Assembly (NCBI GenBank): GCA_029783825.1
Contig: JAREIK010003431.1
Span: forward strand, 661,494-725,493
DNA from: Sapria himalayana
Lineage: Eukaryota; Streptophyta; Magnoliopsida; Malpighiales; Rafflesiaceae
Length of the DNA: 64,000 nucleotides
Reading direction: 5' to 3'
In this document: one piece after another, positions 58,901-64,000 of the stretch
Layout of the letters: each line of letters begins with the position of its first letter
Position numbering within the stretch: position 1 is the stretch's first letter
Position numbers and translations under genes: made by a program
Notes under the pieces: model-generated
Seen by the model: only the letters and a program-made list of their open reading frames with translations
What the model was told of the DNA's origin: nothing
Databases searched by the model: none

Positions 58901-59560
58901 GATTAGTTTCTAATAGTTTTCTACATCTATTGTCCTAGATGTGAATATGCTCGGTCATGGTGGTGGACTTTAAATGTGCATTGCAATTTTGAAGGGGCTT
59001 TGACTTGTGCTCAAATTTTTGCATATACGAGAAGATTCCAAACATTAGCTTGATTTTGTGGGGGATTTGGCATGAAATAAATGTTTGACTATATGGAGAA
59101 ACAAGAGACTTAGTTTAGATCAAATTAATTCCATTAGCATAACTTTTATGAATGAATGGAAAACTACATGAGTTGTGCAATATTTAAGTAATAGAATTTA
59201 AAATGGATTCAATGACATATAATGGATCAAAATAATTAACTTATTTTAAATGTAATGTGGATGTGATTATCTTCATTTAAAAAAAAAATAAGGCATATTG
59301 AAGGTGAAGGAAGCATGAGATTTATGTCAATGAGGCTACCATTTGGATTTTGAAATTACATATGAAAAAAGCCATCTTTATGGATGAAAAATTAGTAGTT
59401 GATGCTTTACATATTTGATATTTGTAAAGACTCAAGCAAACATTGTTGCTCATGCACTTACTAGGGCATCATGTTCTTATGTTAGTCCATCTAGCAAAAG
59501 GATCATTATATTATGTGGAATAAAAAATATCATTCTTATTGACATTTTTGATATTGATTA
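55990..59560 (+). pseudogene. LINE-2 ORF2: endonuclease, RT, RNase H pseudogene
   Basis: The endonuclease catalytic patch WCCMGDFNDFLSDENN is at 56191-56238. After the inserted repeat, RT is seen as IHFMRKITRSKTGDVT (57490-57536), the FFQKEGL area, and GKIHCVMLVRGAPLISHL (57735-57788). The active-site box that should follow is F-P-N-N-N, so both catalytic Asp are gone. Further on, VHNLPNCNIVMLGRQGCKFF (58300-58365) matches the post-RT domain. The end reads FVKTQANIVAHALTRASCSY (59418-59480), the C-terminal RNase H signature of plant LINEs. Stops occur in every segment. Confidence 0.75.
57185..57425. repeat. GATATATCC-rich short dispersed repeat, copy 2
   Basis: It matches 48275-48475 but has extra AATATATC(C/T)A units. 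It lies between the endonuclease and RT parts of LINE-2. TAAAGT is found at both sides (57181-57186 and about 57428-57433), a possible short target duplication. Confidence 0.6.
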
Positions 59561-59585
59561 TTAAAGTCAAAAAAATAATAATAAA

Positions 59586-61020
59586 CTAAATGTCTTGCAT
59601 GTTTTTTTACTCACTTTGTTTCAAAGTGGGTTGCATCGAGAAGTATGAAATACATTACATTATAAAGTTTAATTGCTTCCAAAGAGGTAAATAATAATAT
59701 TTTTTTTATATTTTTGAGTAATATTTATTTGATTTTAATAATATTACATTTGTAGGTAAATGAAAAAAAAAATATTTTGATTTCATTCATTGTGTTTTTT
59801 AATAATAATTGAAATATTTTTGATGATAAATAATTTTTTTGAGAGCATTCGATACTCATATATGTCCATTAGAATTTTAAGGTGCTCAATTATTTTTAAT
59901 TATTTTTGATGATAATTGATATTTTCTCAGTGTGTACTTGATATGGTTCCACATTCTGTTTAATTTAATAATTATAAAACATATTTAATAAATTAAATAT
60001 GTTTAATATATTTTGATGATTTTAATGTTATGCAGATATATTATATGAATTCCACTCGCAACAAATGGCATTTCATTCATTCATGATGTATTTTAATGAC
60101 TTACTAAAGTGTTCAAAGCTCAATAATATTGTATTTTTTGTATGTGGTTTAATGATATTCAATGCTATTTAATAAGTATTCAATAACAATGTTTTGACAA
60201 TACTTGCTAGTATTTTTAAATAAGCTTAAATTTTTGATATATCTATAACTTTTGGTATGTCTGATAACACTCAAATATGTTTGATGAAATTCATATTATT
60301 CTTGGTATTTTTTTTTCTTTTTTATAATTTTTTATATCAATTGATATGTGTTCTTTGAAATATTTGTCATGATATTCATTCATATACTTCTTTGACGAGG
60401 ATACAATGTTTAATACTATTCATTATTTGTTAATTAACTTTGATGGAGTTAAATGATAATTGAAAATTTTAAGTTGCATTAATATCATTGTTATGATTTT
60501 GTTGCATTTTAATAGTATTCAGTGATTTTTTTGATATTATTCAATATATTTTTTATGAAGTTGAATGATATATATGACTACATTTAATAATATTAATAGC
60601 ATTGTTGTGTTTCAAAGTATTTTGATCATTAGTAATGGAATTTCATGACATTAGACATGTTTTTGGTAACATATTTTAAATACAAATCACAATTTTTTCC
60701 TTGTTTAACATCAATTTTTTTGGCTACTTATGAAAATAATGTGATAATGTTTAGTTATTTTAGATGGTGTTCAATGAACATAAATAGCTCTATTGTTAAC
60801 AATATTTGATGTTAATAATATGAAACTTGATGATTTTAAGTGATAATGATCAATGAGTTATCAATGATTTTTATTGTTTCATGGACATTCTTATTGTACA
60901 TGGAAAATTTTATTTTTAGTAATATTTGATGTAATCACTCATATTAAGATTGGTTCATTCTTATTATAATATTATTGATTGTGCAGAGGAGTCACAATTC
61001 TTTATTGTGGTATTTCAACT
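59586..61020 (+). other. T-rich region of short TGAT/ATATT motifs, no gene
   Basis: The + strand is dominated by loosely repeated phrases such as TTTGATGATA, AATGATATTCA and TTTTGATATTATTCAAT at irregular 30-60 base spacing. No reading frame or known element is visible. Confidence 0.5.
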
Positions 61021-61029
61021 TTACTAAAA

Positions 61030-61215
61030 ACTAGAATATCTACTAAAAAGTCATGACCTTGTTATATGGTGTCATGACTAGACTAAAACCTAGAATATCT
61101 ACTAATGATTCATGACCATGTTTTGTGGAGTTGTAACTAGACTAAAGTTGGAATAGCTAATAGAGTTCATAGTCGTGGCCTAGATCTTAGAGATGCAACT
61201 TAATGAATCACAACT
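61030..61215. repeat. Degenerate tandem repeat of about 60 bp with GTCATGAC
   Basis: TAGAATATCTACTAA...GTCATGAC or TCATGACC...CTAGACTAAA occurs twice (near 61032 and 61091), with a more decayed third unit. GTCATGAC is a perfect 8-base palindrome. Similar motifs pepper the long gypsy LTRs of this window, but I could not align the two. Confidence 0.55.
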
Positions 61216-61423
61216 TATTTTGTGCAGTTATGACTGAAGAACTATGATTTGGATCATGATCTATATTGTGAAGTCGTGACTCATGTAAAGTTATAACATG
61301 TGCTTTGGAGTCACGACATAAAATTTCAATATCATAACTCAACTTAAATTGCAACGTGTATTATGATATTGTGATCATATTTTGTGATATTAGAACATGT
61401 TTTATGTTGTTGTGACTAGTGTC

Positions 61424-61797
61424 TTATAAAGGACTTTCTCTGCCAACATAATCTTTCAAAATTCCAGCTAGTTCTTTATGAAAAGTAGGGTCTTCTTTGA
61501 ACAAATTAAATGCACTTTCGAGTTCCGAGAGAGCATGCATGAGAGTTTCGGGAACATACTTTACTCTGAACTTGCCAAATCGACCAAATGCATCAGAACG
61601 CTGCCATTTTGATAGGTCTAAGTGGCCCTCCATCCTCACACCACTCTCTATTGTGAGTGTGCACCGAACAGAGAAATTGTTAATATGGAATGGCGGCAGG
61701 CGAGGTTCGAATTGAAGATGATTAGAGATAGAGAACTTCAGGGGAATGAAGAGGAGGTCTTCCAGAGAACAGAAGGGACAGGGGCAACACTCTGCAT
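61424..61797 (-). pseudogene. TSB: Tryptophan synthase beta subunit, first-exon fragment (broken)
   Basis: Plant TSB enzymes join indole and serine to make tryptophan in the plastid. On the minus strand, an ATG at 61797 starts a Ser-rich segment (MQSVAPVPSVLWKTSSSF). A one-base shift at a GGGG run (about 61740-61744) then leads into LPPFHINNFSVRCTLTIES, ending like a chloroplast transit peptide. Mature-protein text follows: LSKWQRSDAFGRFGKF, KYVPETLMHALSELESAF, KELAGILKDYVGRESPL, close to the N-terminus of plant TSB, with RV replacing a Gly-Gly pair. Homology stops at 61427, with an in-frame stop where Tyr-Phe-Ala-Glu is expected. No GT donor and no later exons are visible. It is probably a captured or residual exon, though a gene with an enormous first intron cannot be fully excluded. 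Confidence 0.85.
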
Positions 61798-61849
61798 GGT
61801 TGCTATCAGGGAGGTGCAGTTGAGCAGAGGAGGTCCTCCAGAGACAGGT

Positions 61850-62515
61850 CTTCTTATTCTTCTTTTTATACTTATTATTATTTTTATTCTTTATCCTCCA
61901 ATTCTTTTTTTTTCTTATCGCACTTCCTCTTCCTCTTTTTATTTTCTTTCTTCTTTTTCATCATATTATTCTTCTTCTTTTTATTTCTTCTAATTCATGT
62001 TTTTTTTCTCATGCTCTTATTTTGTTTATATTCTTCTTCTACTTCTTATTCTTCTTCTACTTCTTATTCTTCTTCAACTTCTTCTTCATCTTCTATTTCT
62101 ACTACTACTTCTTCTTTCCTCCTTTTTCTTTTTCTTTTTCATATTACACTTCTACTTTTTCCTTCTTCTTCTTTTAATAATTATTATTATTATTATTATT
62201 ATTGGTATTATTATTATTATTCTTCATTTTTTTTTATTCTTCTCCTTCTTAATTTCTTCTTTTTCTTATTTCTCTTCATCCTCTTCCTGTTCTTATAATT
62301 GTTTTTCCTCTACTTTTGCTTATTATTCTTTATCTTTTTAATCTTACATATCTTATTCACTTCTTCTTATTCTTATATATCTTATTCTTCCTACTCATCT
62401 TATTCATCTTCTTCTTTCTCTTATTGATTTTTTTCTTTTTATTTTTCTTCATCTTTAATATCTTCTTCTTTCTCTTATTATTCTTATATCTTATATATCT
62501 TGTCCTATGGTAATG
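61850..62515 (+). repeat. Polypyrimidine tract, about 660 bp
   Basis: The + strand is almost entirely C and T with some A (CTTCTT, TTCTTATT units) and includes a TTA run at 62177-62220. Very long frames appear here only because stops are rare in such sequence. It lies upstream of the TSB fragment, where its minus strand is A/G-rich. Confidence 0.9.
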
Positions 62516-62831
62516 TGTCTTTTGACATGAAAGAAGTCATTACATATTACGTGTTGTTGTTACTTTGGACTTAAAGTATAAGATGGTTTTTACTTTATTA
62601 AAAAGTTTGTATATGAATTGTAAAAAAAAATTAACATGTGTTTAGTTTAGTTGAAAAATATTGCTCTACACAAAGCATGAATAGTGTAAAAGGTTTTTCT
62701 CTTTATTCTATGTATTTGTTCTTTATCTTCCCACTTCTCCTATTATACCACAAAGAAGTCATAACATATGATTATCCCCTATTCAAAATTATAAAGCAAT
62801 GTCAATAAATCCTTACAACTAGTTCCTAGTT
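62516..62831 (+). repeat. Possible 5' LTR end of Copia-3
   Basis: By position, this stretch before the primer-binding-site-like motif should be LTR. It has no coding sequence. No second copy is present to confirm it. Confidence 0.35.
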
Positions 62832-62844
62832 TGGTATTAGAGGG
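62832..62844 (+). promoter_or_regulatory. Primer-binding-site-like motif of Copia-3
   Basis: TGGTATTAGAGGG resembles TGGTATCAGAGC, the initiator-tRNA complement used by copia elements. A second, similar TTTGGTATTAGAG at 62951-62963 suggests a small local duplication of the leader. Confidence 0.55.
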
Positions 62845-63121
62845 AGGTTATGAAAGGAACCTTAGATTACATTCAACCTCTTGATTTCCTCTCAAAGGTC
62901 ATAGAATTTAGAATTAGAGTGCTTGTCTTTGAATACCAAGGATTTTAACATTTGGTATTAGAGAAAATCTTAGTTGTTATCATTTCATATCAATGTGATC
63001 ATCTCTGGTACTTAGTTCTTATCATTTGGAATCGAGTCAAGGTTCAATCACAAAGCTTGGTTTGGAAATCAGATTTAGAGTGTACTAGATATGTGGAAAT
63101 ATGAATCTAAGAATAGTGAAT

Positions 63122-64000
63122 ATGGAGATATCCAGGGTTAAGATCGAGAAGTTTATGAGAAAGAGCTTTGAGCTATGAAAATTGAAGATGAAAGACTTAC
63201 TTGTTGATCAAGATTATTGGTATATCGAAGAACCAAAACCAATGATATGTAATCAGAAATAAAAGATGACTTTTATAGAAAAGGTCAAATTGGACAAGTT
63301 AGATCCAATAGCATAAGGCTTCATATAACTATGTCTAGCATTTAAAGTTTTGGTGAATATTTCTGATGAGAAGTCCATGAAGGATTTATTAAAGAAGCTA
63401 GAATTTCTTTATCAAAGAAAGTCCTTGATGAACAAGTTATTCTTGAAAAAAATGTCGTACTAGTGTATGGAGAAGATTGATTTATTCTCTTCGTATTTGT
63501 ATGAAGTTCACACATTGATCAGTTAGTTGTCCTTTATTGGCTATTAGATAATTGAGCATAGAAAAGTAATTTCCCTCTTTTGTTCACTGCCTAATTATTA
63601 GGATACTTTAATTATCATCATTGGCCATGGTATAATACATATATCTTATGAGATAGTAGTTATAGCTTTACTACCTGAGGATATAACAAGGAAGGGTATG
63701 AAAAAATACTTTAAAATGTAATGTATATAAAATAAGGATTGGAGAAATAAATGTGCTATCTAAAAGCAAATCAAAAGAAAATTGGAAGATCAAAAAGTGT
63801 GGATAAGTAGATGAGATGCTGAAAAAATGATTTAACTATGCACTTAAAGAGGGACTTCTAGAGAAGTTAACAAGTCACAAAATAAATCTAGAGTTTCCAC
63901 TTAAGCAAGTGTTGGTTCAATATACAGGGAGCTATCCAATTGAGATGAGGTTCATTTTGATGAAGCACATATTACTCATATTGATGAGGACACTTGGTAT
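63122..64000 (+). pseudogene. Copia-3 gag pseudogene, cut by window end
   Basis: From ATG 63122 the frame reads ISRVKIEKFMRKSFEL, then KMKDLLVDQDYWYI (63188-63228), the copia gag opening. Further on come SMKDLLKKLEFLYQRKSLMN and KLFLKKMSY (63376-63462), then LFCSLPNY (63576-63600), IIIIGHGIIHISYEIVVIALL and a basic tail. The zinc knuckle near 63810-63860 survives only as C-W-K-N...H-L-K-R-D-F. The last codons (DEDTWY) lead into the protease, which lies beyond the window. Several stops interrupt the frame. Confidence 0.8.

Larger units (their letters stand above)
54691..59585 (+). mobile_element. Heavily decayed L1-type LINE with RNase H (LINE-2)
   Basis: On + the order is ORF1 (DUF4283/zinc knuckle), endonuclease, RT, zinc-ribbon region, RNase H (RVT_3-like) and an A-rich tail (59566-59585). 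Stops are frequent everywhere, far more than in LINE-1, and a GATATATCC repeat separates endonuclease from RT. The RNase H tail places it in a different plant L1 lineage from LINE-1. The 5' boundary is approximate, and no target duplication was found. Confidence 0.8.

Noticed and set aside
61424..61797. A working TSB gene
   Set aside because: There is a frameshift in the transit-peptide part, a Gly-Gly pair is replaced, the homology ends at an in-frame stop without a visible GT donor, and no further exon is found on the minus strand.
61622..62513. Open frames rich in Ser, Phe and Leu (up to 123 codons) on +
   Set aside because: They lie in the polypyrimidine tract or antisense to the TSB transit-peptide region; low-complexity C/T DNA rarely contains stops.

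Overview
The window reads as intergenic plant nuclear DNA, probably from a flowering plant with a large, repeat-rich genome. It is very AT-rich and has no intact protein-coding gene, no RNA gene and no CRISPR array. Almost everything recognisable is a decayed transposable element of a typical plant family: Ty1/copia, Ty3/gypsy (Athila/Tat-like and chromovirus-like), L1-type LINEs with plant ORF1 zinc-knuckle domains, a long-TIR Mutator-like (MULE) element and hAT-like MITEs. The only cellular gene sequence I recognise is a first-exon fragment of the plastid tryptophan synthase beta subunit (61424-61797, minus). All family names come from reading translated frames by eye; no database search was run.

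Layout. 1-4290: a stop-riddled copia element on +, with gag, protease, integrase, RT and RNase H in order. 5690-6560: a chromovirus-like gag remnant on -. 7793-8718: a 468-bp unit in two tandem copies, about 97 % alike. 9070-10319 plus 19070-19290: one old gypsy pol on -, split by gypsy element 1 (10320-19069). Element 1 has LTRs of about 2.3-2.4 kb around a gag-protease-only interior, and one LTR carries a young hAT-like MITE (18097-18559). 19990-23089: a 3'-truncated copia on - with its 5' LTR. 23175-29577: four tandem copies of a retroelement LTR/leader-like unit with primer-binding-site-like motifs.

31117-48243: gypsy element 2, a second copy of the element 1 family with the same missing polymerase. 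Its left LTR holds a full-length LINE (31623-39853) with a perfect 17-bp target duplication. That LINE's reverse transcriptase gene is split by a 1,160-bp non-autonomous MULE (32781-33940) with a perfect 9-bp target duplication and an interior made of a GC-rich 32-bp repeat. 48244-54358: mostly decayed non-coding repeats. 54359-59585: an old MITE and a badly decayed LINE on + with an RNase H tail. 61424-62515: the tryptophan synthase fragment and a 660-bp polypyrimidine tract. 62830-64000: the start of another copia element on +, cut by the window end.

The parts do not form a pathway. Their interest is the nested insertion record, two copies of one polymerase-less gypsy family, the odd MULE, and the captured or residual tryptophan synthase exon.
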